Assembly (NCBI RefSeq): GCF_026283965.1
Contig: NZ_JAPDPD010000027.1
Coordinates: forward strand, 1 to 61,178
From: Dyella subtropica
Lineage (GTDB): Bacteria > Pseudomonadota > Gammaproteobacteria > Xanthomonadales > Rhodanobacteraceae
DNA length: 61,178 nt
Direction: 5' to 3'
The notes under the pieces were generated by a model that was not told the DNA's origin, did not search any database, and worked only from the letters and a program-made list of their open reading frames with translations. This document shows, one piece after another, positions 19,276 through 31,348 of this stretch (position 1 is the stretch's first letter; each line of letters begins with the position of its first letter). The position numbers and the translations under genes were made by a program.

Positions 19276-20601
19276 TTATTGCAGCAGCGCGTTGACCGCC
19301 TCGACATCTTTCAAGTCGATGGTGCCGGAAGCCTGCTTCAACTGCAGCTTGTTCAGAATGAACGTGTGCCGCGCCTGCGAGTAGCTGCTCTCGGCCTGGG
19401 TCAGCGTCTGAATCGAGTTGAGCACGTTGAGCATGGTCTGCGTGCCGACGTCGAAACCAGCGCGAGTCGCTTCAAGCGCCTTCTGGCCCGAGTCCACCGA
19501 GGCTTTGGCCGCCTGCACCTGCAGGATGCCGGCACCCACCGAGCGGTAGAAGTTCAACGTGTCGCGGGTGACCAGGCGGCGCTGGGATTCCAGCGCATCC
19601 TGCGCGGCATCGCGCTGGTAGATGCTCTGGCGCACGCGCGACTGGGTGGCGCCGCCGGAGAAGATCGGCACCGACAGGGTCAGGCCGGCGGTGGTGCCCA
19701 GGCGGCCGTTGCCGGGACGGTTGAAGCTGCCGTTTTCCAGCCAACTGGTGGTCTCGCCGCGGGTCACCGTGGCGTTGATGGTGGGCAGATGGCCGGCGCG
19801 CGCGGCGCTGATACTGTGCTCGTTCGCTTCCACGGTGTACTGCTGCGACAGCACATTGGGGTTGTTCTTCAGCGCTTCCTGCACCCAGGTGTTCGGGTCG
19901 TCCGGCGAGGGCCCTTCCATCGGCAGGTCTTCGCGCAGCTTCTTCAATTCGCCGGTCGGCTTGCCGGTGATCTGGGTCAGCGCTTCGCGGGAATCGTTCA
20001 GCGTGTTCTGAGCGGCGATGGTTTGCGCCTTGGCCAGTTCGTAGTACGACTTGGCTTGGTACACGTCGGTGACGGCGGAGAGGCCGACCTTGAAACGCTG
20101 GTCCGCCTGCTCGTAGGACTGCTTGAAGGCGTCCTCGTTGGCTTTGGCGTAGGTCAGTGAATCCTGCGAGGTGAGCACGCCAAAGTAGGCTTGGGTGACG
20201 CGGACGTACAACGCCTGCAGCGCTGCCTGATACAGCTCATCCTCCGCGCTCGACTGCGAACGCGCGGTCTTCAGGCTGGCCCACTTGCTGAGGTCGACCA
20301 CACTCTGGTTGAGCGTGGCCGAGACGTCGCGGCTACGCGAATGGCCGCCGCCGTTCGCCGCGCTGGCGAGACTGTTGTTGCCGCTGGACTGGCTGAAAGT
20401 CAGGCCGGCGTTGAGCTGTGGCAGCAACAGCGCACGCGCCTGAGTCACGCCTTCACCGGTGGACAGACGGCTAGCATCCGCCTGCGACAGCACCGGATCG
20501 TTGGCGCGTGCTTCTCGGTATGCATCCAGCAAATCCTCGCTGTGGCCGGACAACGGGAGTGCCGTCAGGGCCAGGGCCAGGGTCAGAAGCTTCAAGCGCA
20601 T
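19276..20601 (-). CDS. tolC: TolC-family outer-membrane efflux channel
   Basis: 441 residues with a signal peptide (MRLKLLTLALALTALPLSG). It then shows the TolC pattern: LLDAYREARANDPVL, the repeated helical hairpins with QAYFGVLTSQDSL and FKVGLSAVTDVYQAK, and in the second half RAGFDVGTQTMLNVLNS. It forms the trimeric exit duct for tripartite efflux and type I secretion. Start 20601 has GAGG at 20607-20610; an ATG 12 bases earlier lacks one. It is 28 bases downstream of pcm, so it is probably one transcript. Confidence 0.95.
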   Translation of the reverse strand: MRLKLLTLALALTALPLSGHSEDLLDAYREARANDPVLSQADASRLSTGEGVTQARALLLPQLNAGLTFSQSSGNNSLASAANGGGHSRSRDVSATLNQSVVDLSKWASLKTARSQSSAEDELYQAALQALYVRVTQAYFGVLTSQDSLTYAKANEDAFKQSYEQADQRFKVGLSAVTDVYQAKSYYELAKAQTIAAQNTLNDSREALTQITGKPTGELKKLREDLPMEGPSPDDPNTWVQEALKNNPNVLSQQYTVEANEHSISAARAGHLPTINATVTRGETTSWLENGSFNRPGNGRLGTTAGLTLSVPIFSGGATQSRVRQSIYQRDAAQDALESQRRLVTRDTLNFYRSVGAGILQVQAAKASVDSGQKALEATRAGFDVGTQTMLNVLNSIQTLTQAESSYSQARHTFILNKLQLKQASGTIDLKDVEAVNALLQ

Positions 20602-20629
20602 GGGTTGCCTCATGGGGTGTGAATCGGGG

Positions 20630-21289
20630 TCAAAAAACGAATCGGCGTGGCGGCTCGGCGTGAGCCAGATAGGGCAGGTCGGTTTCGAGGATGCTTTCCT
20701 CACGATAACGGCCTTCGCCTTCATGTGTCAGCAACACCAGCTGCTGCGCCGGTGACTCGCCGCGCACCGCCAGCAGGCGGCCGCCCGGCTTGAGCCAGCC
20801 GAGAAAACGTGGGGGAATCGCATGCACGGCGCCAGTCACTACCAGCACGTCGAACAGGCTGGCCGGCTGCCAACCGTTGACGGCTTCGCCCACTTCCAGC
20901 TTCACGTTGGCGACGCCGGCCTGCGTAAGGCGTTGGCCGGCGGCAGCGATGAAGTCGGCATGGATATCCACGCTGGTGACATGTGCCGACAGGCCGGCCA
21001 GGCAGGCGGTGAGGAAGCCCGAGCCGGTGCCGATCTCCAGCACCTGTTCGGTTCCGCCGAGTTCGAGCGCCTGCAATACGCGGCCCTCGAGCACCGGCTT
21101 CATCATCACCTCGTCGTGGCCGAGCGGCAGGCTCACGTCGGCGAAGGCCAGCTGGCGATGTTCGGGAGCGACGAAATCTTCGCGGCGCACGCGGCCGAGC
21201 ACGTCGAGAACGCGACCGTCCAGCACCTCCCAGGGGCGCACCTGGTTTTCCACCATGTTTTGCCGCGCCTGTTCGAAGTTCATCGCCAT
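20630..21289 (-). CDS. pcm: protein-L-isoaspartate O-methyltransferase
   Basis: 219 residues. It has the N-terminal RQNMVENQVRPWEV, the segment REDFVAPEHRQLAFADVSLPLG and SAM motif I VLEIGTGSGFLTA (about 83-95), then the VLVVTGAVHAIPP motif. The enzyme methylates isoaspartyl residues for repair of aged proteins in the cytosol. The pcm-tolC order is common in this bacterial order. ATGs at 21289 and 21283 are both possible; the first has the better-placed AGG. Confidence 0.92.
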   Translation of the reverse strand: MAMNFEQARQNMVENQVRPWEVLDGRVLDVLGRVRREDFVAPEHRQLAFADVSLPLGHDEVMMKPVLEGRVLQALELGGTEQVLEIGTGSGFLTACLAGLSAHVTSVDIHADFIAAAGQRLTQAGVANVKLEVGEAVNGWQPASLFDVLVVTGAVHAIPPRFLGWLKPGGRLLAVRGESPAQQLVLLTHEGEGRYREESILETDLPYLAHAEPPRRFVF

Positions 21290-21452
21290 CTCAGCCTACG
21301 TCCCGTGCAAATCGAAAAAGGTCAAAAAGGATAAGCGCTTAGGCCTGTTCCGACAATGTGCAAAGCCTGGGGGTTGCCTGCTTACGTACGAAGTGCCGGA
21401 AGTCATCGCGCCGAGCTGACGGAAGTCATGCGTGGCGCGGTGTCCGCGGACA

Positions 21453-21788
21453 CTACGCACTCCATCGACGACCTTGAGTCTGCGTGCCGGCAATACCCAT
21501 GGGCAGGTGCGCGAGCGCGTTCTCCATGGCCTGGTACAGCGACGCATCCAGGCGCCGGATGCGGCCGTGGGGCGTCTGCTGCTGGCGACTCTGCGCTGCC
21601 ACCGCGAGCCAAGCCAGCCAGCGCGCCAGCTGATGCCGCTCCGGCGCATTCAATGCAGCCAGGGTGGCCCGGGTCGCGAAAGTGCGGCGGCGGGCAACGG
21701 CATGGCCCTGTTCCAACCAGGCGGCCAGCGTGCGCTGGGCGTGGCGATAAGGGCCGCTGAGGGTGAGTTCTGCGATAGTAGAGGTCAT
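21453..21788 (-). CDS. hypothetical protein, Ala/Arg-rich, helical
   Basis: 111 residues. No family is recognised. The composition is Ala-, Leu-, Arg- and Gln-rich and looks mainly helical (TLAAWLEQGHAVARRRTF, ARWLAWLAVAAQSRQQQ, YQAMENALAHLPMG). No signal peptide is seen. The start lacks a good ribosome site. It lies divergently 84 bases from the TetR gene, which could regulate it. The opposite strand is also open for about 130 codons but looks less protein-like. The stretch 21290-21452 between this gene and pcm holds nothing I can name. Confidence 0.5.
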   Translation of the reverse strand: MTSTIAELTLSGPYRHAQRTLAAWLEQGHAVARRRTFATRATLAALNAPERHQLARWLAWLAVAAQSRQQQTPHGRIRRLDASLYQAMENALAHLPMGIAGTQTQGRRWSA

Positions 21789-21810
21789 GGATGGCCGTTC
21801 AGCACGGCGG

Positions 21811-21839
21811 TGGAAAATAAGTAAACCGACGCGTATAAT
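21811..21839 (+). promoter_or_regulatory. promoter of the TetR-family gene
   Basis: TGGAAA (21811-21816), 17 bases, then a perfect TATAAT (21834-21839), about 34 bases before the start codon. The -35 is weak (4 of 6), which is compatible with autoregulation by a TetR repressor. Confidence 0.55.
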
Positions 21840-21872
21840 AAACCCCGGTTATTCCTTTGTGAAGGTGTAGGC

Positions 21873-22523
21873 ATGAGCACGATCCCGCAAACCAAGCCCC
21901 AGGGTCCCGGTCGCCCGAAGGACATGGAGAAGCGTGCGGCGATCCTGGAGGCCGCCAAGGCCCTGTTCATCCGCAACGCTTTCGCCGGTACCAGCATGGA
22001 CGCCGTGGCCGCCGAGGCCGGTGTTTCCAAACTAACCGTCTACAGCCACTTCGGCGACAAGGACAACCTGTTTCGCGAAGTCATCCGCGCGCGTGTCCAG
22101 GACCTGTTGCCCGAAGAAACCTACCAGTACGACCCGCAAGTCGATATCGCCGATGTCCTGATGAACATCGCCATCACCCATGCCCATATCGACTGCGATC
22201 CGCAGAATGTCGGCACCTTCCGCGCCATCCTCAGCGACTGCCGCCAGGGCAACCCCCGCTACGGCAAACTGCTGTGGGAGGAGGGCCCCACCCGTACGCA
22301 CAAGCTGCTGGAGCGCCTGCTGCAGCAGGCGGTTGACCACGGCAAGCTGGATATCGAGAACGTACCCCAGGCCAGCGTGCAGTTCTTCGCGCTGATCAAA
22401 GGCGACTTGGTGCTGCGCCGCATGTTCGGCTGCGATGGCTGCCAGGACGCCTTTGCCAACGAAATGGAAGCCAACGCCCGCGCCGGCGTGGCCACCTTCC
22501 TGCGCGCCTATCTCCCGCGCTGA
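21873..22523 (+). CDS. TetR/AcrR-family transcriptional regulator
   Basis: 216 residues. The N-terminal HTH (about 18-65) reads RAAILEAAKALFIRNAFAGTSMDAVAAEAGVSKLTVYSHFGDKDNLF, given here in part as the classical TetR signature. The C-terminal ligand domain has a TetR_C_7/AefR-like look (FRAILSDCRQGNPRYGKLLW). AAGG lies 7 bases before ATG 21873. Such repressors often control efflux pumps, and tolC is 1.3 kb away, but no pump genes adjoin it. The target may be the divergent 21453-21788 gene or itself. Confidence 0.9.
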   Translation: MSTIPQTKPQGPGRPKDMEKRAAILEAAKALFIRNAFAGTSMDAVAAEAGVSKLTVYSHFGDKDNLFREVIRARVQDLLPEETYQYDPQVDIADVLMNIAITHAHIDCDPQNVGTFRAILSDCRQGNPRYGKLLWEEGPTRTHKLLERLLQQAVDHGKLDIENVPQASVQFFALIKGDLVLRRMFGCDGCQDAFANEMEANARAGVATFLRAYLPR

Positions 22524-22575
22524 ACGACCGTCCGGAGGGCGTACTCGCCCGTATCCGGCGTTTCGTGCTTGAATA

Positions 22576-24617
<2,042 letters not shown>

Positions 24618-24640
24618 TCCTGGCCGGACGTCGACCCTCA

Positions 24641-24668
24641 AGCCGCGCATGCCCTCGCATGCGCGGCT
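24641..24668 (+). terminator. hairpin after thiC, possible terminator
   Basis: A 12-base perfect stem (24641-24652 with 24657-24668) with loop CCTC, 23 bases after the thiC stop. No T-run follows, so it may be a transcript-end stabiliser rather than an intrinsic terminator. Confidence 0.5.
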
Positions 24669-24771
24669 CCGGGTAGCGTTCTGCAAGCTTGACGCAAGCT
24701 GTTAGGCGCGGGTCATCCCGCGTTACCTTTGGTGCGTTGTAATGAGATCGACGCTCGAGGAAACCCACCTG

Positions 24772-25788
24772 ATGCAAGCAAAGGACTCCCCTGCCAGGCC
24801 GAGCCATGGCCTGCTGCGCGTAGTGCTGGTGTTGCTGGCACTGCCGCTGCTGCTGGTCAGCTTGGCTACATGGTTGTGGGACAAGGAGCCGGTGCTGCTG
24901 GATCCGGCGGCTCCCTCGCGTACCGAGCAGACGGCGATGAAGCGGCCCGTCACGCCGGGGGCGGCCACCACCGTGAGCCTGATCCGTTCGGTGCAGGCGC
25001 TGGTGGAAAAGCACGCGGGCCATCCCGCCAAGGGCCACCGTCATCCATCCGACGCGTCGATGGACAGCACGCCGGGCTGGGAGCGGGGTTCTCTCATGGC
25101 TTCGCGGGATCTGCTGCACGTCCTGCGCAGCGAGTTTGGCCGTCCGCAGGCTCCGCTGATCGAGGACAAGGACCTGGCCGATGCCGACGTGCTGCTCTCC
25201 GGACACAGCAGCCGCTGGTCGCTGCGCAATCCCGAGAGCCAGTATCGCAAGGTGGCCTATCACCTGCAGGGCTACCTGGATCGCCTCACCGACGACGATC
25301 CGGACAACGCGCATTTCTACGCAAGCGCCAGCCATCTGGCCGACTATCTGCAAGTGGCTTCCACGCGGCTGGATGCGCTCGCGCAACGCCTGACGTCCGG
25401 CGTGACGCAACCGCGCCCCGGCGAGTTCTCGCCTCCGCATTGGCCGGTCATGGCTTTTGCACAGACCTTACACAAGGGCGGTCCGCCGCCGTGGCGCCGT
25501 AACGACGACACGTTCTTCGAGGCGCGTGGCTACACCTCGGCGCTGCTGCTGCAGATGAAAGCCTTTCAGCATGACTTCGCGTCTGTGCTGAAAGACCCGG
25601 GCGCCCAAGCCAACCTGCAACTGGCGATTCAGGAGCTGGAAGCCGTGCAGCAATCGCCCGCCCATCCGCTGGCGCTCAACGGCGCGCCCTCCATCCGCTT
25701 CCCCGATCACGCGCTGGCGATGGCTGGCTACGTATCTCGCGTCAGCTCGGCAGTGAGCGAATTGCGCGACCAGTTGCGTGGCGGCTAA
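24772..25788 (+). CDS. DUF2333 family membrane-anchored protein
   Basis: 338 residues. One N-terminal membrane helix (about 16-36) is followed by WDKEPV, as in DUF2333. The outer domain shows STPGWERGSLMASRDLLHVLRSEF, DKDLADADVLL, NPESQYRKV, YLDRLTDD and FYASASHLADYLQVASTRLDALAQRL, all of which align by eye with that family. It is probably anchored in the inner membrane with the bulk in the periplasm. The function is unknown in the family. ATG 24772 has GAGG 11 bases upstream; ATG 24742 lacks one. Confidence 0.82.
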   Translation: MQAKDSPARPSHGLLRVVLVLLALPLLLVSLATWLWDKEPVLLDPAAPSRTEQTAMKRPVTPGAATTVSLIRSVQALVEKHAGHPAKGHRHPSDASMDSTPGWERGSLMASRDLLHVLRSEFGRPQAPLIEDKDLADADVLLSGHSSRWSLRNPESQYRKVAYHLQGYLDRLTDDDPDNAHFYASASHLADYLQVASTRLDALAQRLTSGVTQPRPGEFSPPHWPVMAFAQTLHKGGPPPWRRNDDTFFEARGYTSALLLQMKAFQHDFASVLKDPGAQANLQLAIQELEAVQQSPAHPLALNGAPSIRFPDHALAMAGYVSRVSSAVSELRDQLRGG

Positions 25789-25884
25789 CGGTTCTACTTT
25801 TCCGGCTTCATGGCTTCGGCCAACTCGTTGAGAAAACCAGGTGTCTGTGGAGTCCGGGCGTAGCATCGGATCGTTGTGAATGGA

Positions 25885-28560
25885 TCAGTGTGGAAGCGAC
25901 ACCTGCCCATCGATAACGAAAGCCGCCTTTGCGCCCACCGTGCCCGGTTGTCCTCCGCCCATGAAAAGCGCGTAGCGTCCAGCCTTGATCGAACGCTTGC
26001 CGTCGGTATCGACCTCACTGAGTTGGCGCGGCGCCACCTCGAAATGCAGCGTCTGGGTTTGTCCCGCCTTGAAGCTCACGCGCCGAAAACCGACCAGCGT
26101 ATGGCGTGGCGTTTCGGGTGAGGCATCCAGTGCGGTGAGGTAGAGCTGCACCACTTCGTCGCCATCGCGCCCGCCGACGTTGGTGACGTCCACATCGGCA
26201 GAAAGCCCTTGCCCGGCGGCTATTTGCTCAGAAGACAGGTGTGGTTTTGCATAGGTGAAGCGCGTGTAGCTCAAGCCATCGCCAAAGGCGAATAACGGCT
26301 TGCCTTTGAAGTAGCGATAGGTGCGGCCTTGCATGTCGTAGTTGGCGAACGCCGGCAGATCCTGTGTCGAGTTGTAGAACGTTACCGGCAACCGGCCCGC
26401 CGGATTGAAGCGGCCACTGAGCGTATCGGCGATGGCGGTGCCGCCTTCTTCGCCGGGATACCATGCCACAATGATCGCGTCGGCATGTTGTTTGGCCCAC
26501 TGCATAGCGACCGCACTGCCGCTCATCAGTACGACGACCAGGGGCTTGCCGCTATCGGCAGCCGTTTCTAGCAAACGCTGCTGGGGCGCGGGCAGGCCGA
26601 GGTCCGTGCGGTCGCCGCCCGAAAAACCGGGAACGGTCACTTTCAGTTCCTCGCCTTCCAGCTCCGGCGACAGGCCGACAAAGGCAACGATCGCATCCGA
26701 TCGATCGATCGCGGCCTTCGCTTCGCGCAACTGGGCAGCAGCCGGGGCAATCCATTGCAGGCGCACGCCTTGATCCAGCCCGGTATGGCGTAGCTCAAGA
26801 CGTACCGTTCGAGGCCGCGTGTCGTCAAAGTGCATGGGGATGATGAGGTCGGGCTCATCGCCGGCATCATCGATCAGCAAGGTGCCATCGACATAAAGCT
26901 TCACTGGATCGTGCGCTCGGCAATCGAAACAGCGATCGACATGCACGCTCAGTGTGTAATCGCCCGCGCCCGGTGGCAGCAACTCGCCGCTCCAGCGCAC
27001 GGCATAGCGGTTGGCATCCAGGCCTTTGGCTGGTGCCACCGTATTCCAGTCGAAATCGATGCGCCGATCGATACGAGTGAGTCGCGCGGTGCCCGGAAAA
27101 TCGGCAGCATCGAAATACTCGCCCTTCAATCCGGCATCGGAGTTCGCGCCACCTACTCGCAGCGCCGTGGTCGGAATCGGCACCGCCACGCCAGGAGCAA
27201 GCGTCGCGCCCTGCGCGTAGGCGATGTGTGCCGCGCCAAAGCGCGCGACAAGGCCAGCCAGTGGCGTCACCGGGTCGACCGCGGTGCCGTGATAGTTGGC
27301 CTCCAGAACGTTCAGCGCATCGGCATTGGGGCCGATCACCGCCAGGCGCGCACCGGTCTTGAACGGCAAGGTTTGATGCTCGTTCTTGAGCAGCACTATG
27401 GATTCCTGCGCGGCGCGCAGAGCCACGGCGCGATGGGCCGGCGAGGCGATGTTCTGCGCACCGATAGGGGCGTAGGGGTCCTTTGCCGGATCGAACAAAC
27501 CGAGCCGGTAGCGCGCAGCAAACAGCCGGCGCGCCGCGATATCCATCTTGTCCACGCTGACCTGGCCGTTGCGCACGGCCTGGCCCAGGCTGGCATAGGC
27601 CTGGCCGCAGTCGAGATCGGTACCCGCAGTCAACGCAGCCGCGGAAGAGGCGGCATTGTCGGCGGCGGCATGGTGAAACTGCGTCATGTCATCGACGGCA
27701 TCGCAGTCGGAAACCACATAGCCGGCGAATTGCCAATCGCGCCTGAGCCGTTCCGCCAGCAGGGCCGGCGAAGCGCAGGCCGGCGTTCCCTGCACGGCGT
27801 TATAGGCGCACATCACCGAGGCGGCATGCCCTTCGGTGATCGCCATGCGGAAGGCCGGCAGATAGGTATCTTCCAGATCGTGCGGCGAGGCATCCACGTT
27901 AAATCCGTGGCGCCCTTGCTCCGGCCCGCTATGCACGGCGAAGTGCTTCACCGTCGCGATGGTCTTCAGCACCTGCGGATCGTCGCCCTGCAAACCGTGC
28001 ACGAAGCGAGTCGCCAGGCTGCCGGTCAAGAAGGGGTCTTCACCATACGTTTCCTGGCCTCTTCCCCAGCGTGGGTCGCGGAAGATATTGATGTTAGGCG
28101 ACCAGATCGTCAGTCCCTGATAGCGACCGTGATCGCCCTTGCCGACGGCGTTGTATTTGGCGCGAGCCTCGGTGGCGACGACATCGCCGACCTGCTGCAG
28201 TAGTTCGCCGTCCCAACTGGCCGACAGGCCGATCGCCTGCGGAAAGACCGTGGCATACCCATTGCGGGCGATGCCGTGCAGGCCCTCACTCCACCAGTCA
28301 TAGGCAGGGATGCCCAGGCGTGAGATAGCCGGCGCGGCGTTCTGCAGCTGAGCGATCTTCTCGTCTAGGGTCATGCGAGCAACCAGCTGCTGCGCGCGTT
28401 GCTCGACGCTATCAGTGTTCGCGGTTTGGCCTGGGGCGGCATACCCCAACGAGACATACCCTGACAGAAACAGGTAGGTCGCGAACGCAAGGGGTCTATG
28501 CGCACGTGTGCGCGAATTCGCAGGAGCCCGTCGACGACGCGGACAAGGGATAGGTATCAC
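25885..28560 (-). CDS. secreted GH3 glycosidase with PA14 domain (beta-xylosidase/beta-glucosidase type)
   Basis: 891 residues. GTG 28560 is chosen because GGAGG (28571-28575) lies 10 bases upstream and the product starts with an Arg-rich n-region and a hydrophobic signal ending LGYA. The GH3 N-domain has YDWWSEGLHGIARNG, RGQETYGEDPFL and VKHFAVHSGPE; the nucleophile is Asp285 in VVSDCDAV, a form common in xylosidases. The GH3 C-domain is interrupted by a PA14 domain (GLKGEYFDAADFPG to KLYVDGTLLIDD), then a fibronectin III-like end. It hydrolyses beta-linked plant oligosaccharides in the periplasm; the exact sugar is unproven. Confidence 0.92.
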   Translation of the reverse strand: MIPIPCPRRRRAPANSRTRAHRPLAFATYLFLSGYVSLGYAAPGQTANTDSVEQRAQQLVARMTLDEKIAQLQNAAPAISRLGIPAYDWWSEGLHGIARNGYATVFPQAIGLSASWDGELLQQVGDVVATEARAKYNAVGKGDHGRYQGLTIWSPNINIFRDPRWGRGQETYGEDPFLTGSLATRFVHGLQGDDPQVLKTIATVKHFAVHSGPEQGRHGFNVDASPHDLEDTYLPAFRMAITEGHAASVMCAYNAVQGTPACASPALLAERLRRDWQFAGYVVSDCDAVDDMTQFHHAAADNAASSAAALTAGTDLDCGQAYASLGQAVRNGQVSVDKMDIAARRLFAARYRLGLFDPAKDPYAPIGAQNIASPAHRAVALRAAQESIVLLKNEHQTLPFKTGARLAVIGPNADALNVLEANYHGTAVDPVTPLAGLVARFGAAHIAYAQGATLAPGVAVPIPTTALRVGGANSDAGLKGEYFDAADFPGTARLTRIDRRIDFDWNTVAPAKGLDANRYAVRWSGELLPPGAGDYTLSVHVDRCFDCRAHDPVKLYVDGTLLIDDAGDEPDLIIPMHFDDTRPRTVRLELRHTGLDQGVRLQWIAPAAAQLREAKAAIDRSDAIVAFVGLSPELEGEELKVTVPGFSGGDRTDLGLPAPQQRLLETAADSGKPLVVVLMSGSAVAMQWAKQHADAIIVAWYPGEEGGTAIADTLSGRFNPAGRLPVTFYNSTQDLPAFANYDMQGRTYRYFKGKPLFAFGDGLSYTRFTYAKPHLSSEQIAAGQGLSADVDVTNVGGRDGDEVVQLYLTALDASPETPRHTLVGFRRVSFKAGQTQTLHFEVAPRQLSEVDTDGKRSIKAGRYALFMGGGQPGTVGAKAAFVIDGQVSLPH

Positions 28561-28697
28561 GGTACGAGTTCCTCCATGTGCGGCGATGGCCGGTGCCGGC
28601 GGGGCAACAGCAGCCAGTGTGCCATGGCGATGGCATTGCATTGGAAAAAAAGGCACCGTATGTCGTAGAAGACTCCGTGTGTTTGGAACTTGAGAGC

Positions 28698-29558
28698 ATG
28701 TCCCCCACGCTGCAAACGTTGATCGAGACGATCGAGCAAGACCGCTCGCTAAGCGAGCCTGCACAACTGCGGAGGCGTATCGATGCGCTGGATCGCCTGG
28801 ACGCCTATCTCATGGACGGACCCATGCAAGTTCATGGCGCCTCCAGTACGGTCCTGCATGTTCGTGCGGAGCAGGTTCGCGCCCGGCTGGAGTCCATCAA
28901 CACCGAACTCTATGCATCCATCCGCCGCGAGATCCAGCAAGGCACGAATGGTCTGCTGCCGTGGGTTCGCATCGACGAGGCATGCTCAAAGGGCGATAGC
29001 TACGACTATCTCGACGAACTGGTCAGCGGCGTACTGGCGTTCGACCCACCGGACGAAAGCATTGCCGAACTGCCGGACGAGATGGTGTTCTACCAGCCCA
29101 CCCCGGCCCGCCACATCTTCGACATGATCGACCGTGCCTCACTCACAGAGGACGATGTACTTATCGACCTCGGTTCGGGGCTGGGCCATGTGCCTCTACT
29201 GACCTCCATCTGCACCGGCGCGCGCAGCGTGGGCATCGAGCTGGAAGCGGCCTATGTCACTGGCGCAAGGCTCTGCGCCCAAGCGCTCCATCTTGGCAGC
29301 GTGACGTTTGTGCAGCAGGACGCGCGCGAGGCAGACTTGTCTATCGGCACGGTCTTCTACCTCTACACACCCTTTATCGGTTCGGTGATGCGCAGGGTGC
29401 TGGACACGCTGCGTCGCGAAGCCGCCAAGCGCGAAATTCGCGTGTGCACCTTTGGCCCATGCACGCCGATCGTTGCTGAAGAGCCATGGCTAAGAAGTAT
29501 CGATGCGCCCACGGTCGATCGAACCATCGTATTCACTTCCGGAGGGCACATTCCGTAG
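28698..29558 (+). CDS. DOT1-like class I SAM methyltransferase
   Basis: About 286 residues. An N-terminal helical part (1-120) is followed by a Rossmann methyltransferase domain. The segment MVFYQPTPARHIFDM precedes motif I DLGSGLGHVPLL (about 156-167), then SVGIELEAAYVTGARLCAQAL and FVQQDAREADL. DLGSGxG plus GIE resembles DOT1 histone-lysine methyltransferases, but bacteria lack that substrate, so the target is unknown. The start is uncertain because the frame is open to 28578; ATG 28698 is chosen. It is divergent from the GH3 gene with a 137-base gap. Confidence 0.72.
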   Translation: MSPTLQTLIETIEQDRSLSEPAQLRRRIDALDRLDAYLMDGPMQVHGASSTVLHVRAEQVRARLESINTELYASIRREIQQGTNGLLPWVRIDEACSKGDSYDYLDELVSGVLAFDPPDESIAELPDEMVFYQPTPARHIFDMIDRASLTEDDVLIDLGSGLGHVPLLTSICTGARSVGIELEAAYVTGARLCAQALHLGSVTFVQQDAREADLSIGTVFYLYTPFIGSVMRRVLDTLRREAAKREIRVCTFGPCTPIVAEEPWLRSIDAPTVDRTIVFTSGGHIP

Positions 29559-29613
29559 TCAGCATGATCATGATGAGAAGTGCGAGCTTCGCCATGCCAG
29601 CCAAGTGTTTGAT

Positions 29614-29979
29614 CTATTGCCCGCTGAGTTCACAGAAGCGAAGGTGATTACCGAAGGGGTCTGGCACCTGCATCTGCCGCCCCCAATCCACGGTCTCAAT
29701 GCCGGGTCTTGCATAGGGGTAGTGCTTCGCGTTGAGTTCGCGATGCAGAGCATCGATGTCCTGAACTGGAATGAATGCCGTCGAGCCCGGGGTGGCGTCT
29801 CCATAGTGCTCGCTGAGGTGAAGCGTCAAGCCAGACCTGCTGATCTGAGCGTACAGAGGCGCGCCCTCTTCGAAGCGGTGCTCCCAGTTGAGCGCGAAGC
29901 CAAGGAAATCCAGGTAGAACTGTTTCGCCTTGTCGACGGAGAAGATTCGGATGATCGGTATGGCAGCGGACAGACGCAT
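29614..29979 (-). CDS. VOC-family (glyoxalase/bleomycin-resistance-like) protein
   Basis: 121 residues with the beta-alpha-beta-beta-beta repeats of the vicinal oxygen chelate fold: IPIIRIFSVDKAKQFYLDFLGF, then SGLTLHLSEHYGDA, and the second half VQDIDALHRELNA with a terminal VPDPFGNHLRFCEL. It is similar to bleomycin-binding resistance proteins (DFLGFALNWEHRFE). GGAG lies 6 bases upstream of the start. The substrate is unknown. It shares strand with the formaldehyde dehydrogenase gene upstream, 127 bases apart. Confidence 0.85.
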   Translation of the reverse strand: MRLSAAIPIIRIFSVDKAKQFYLDFLGFALNWEHRFEEGAPLYAQISRSGLTLHLSEHYGDATPGSTAFIPVQDIDALHRELNAKHYPYARPGIETVDWGRQMQVPDPFGNHLRFCELSGQ

Positions 29980-30106
29980 GGCTTCTCCGGATGGGGCATA
30001 AGGAAAACGAATTCAGCGTTGCCACATGCTTGCGACCAACTCACCCCGTTGCCTCACAAGCGATGGCGCGCAGCGCATGGTTGCGCGCCTCGCGAACCAC
30101 GGCAAG

Positions 30107-31252
<1,146 letters not shown>

Positions 31253-31348
31253 TTATCTACCTGGCCACGACACGATATGCGACAGGATCAAAGGTATAGG
31301 GGATGGCGACGCCGTCACCTGAATCCAAGTCCATCAGAGGGTACGTGC

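Noticed and set aside
21432..21824. A 130-codon plus-strand frame opposite the hypothetical gene 21453-21788
   Set aside because: It runs into the TetR promoter, and its composition is less protein-like than the minus-strand frame.
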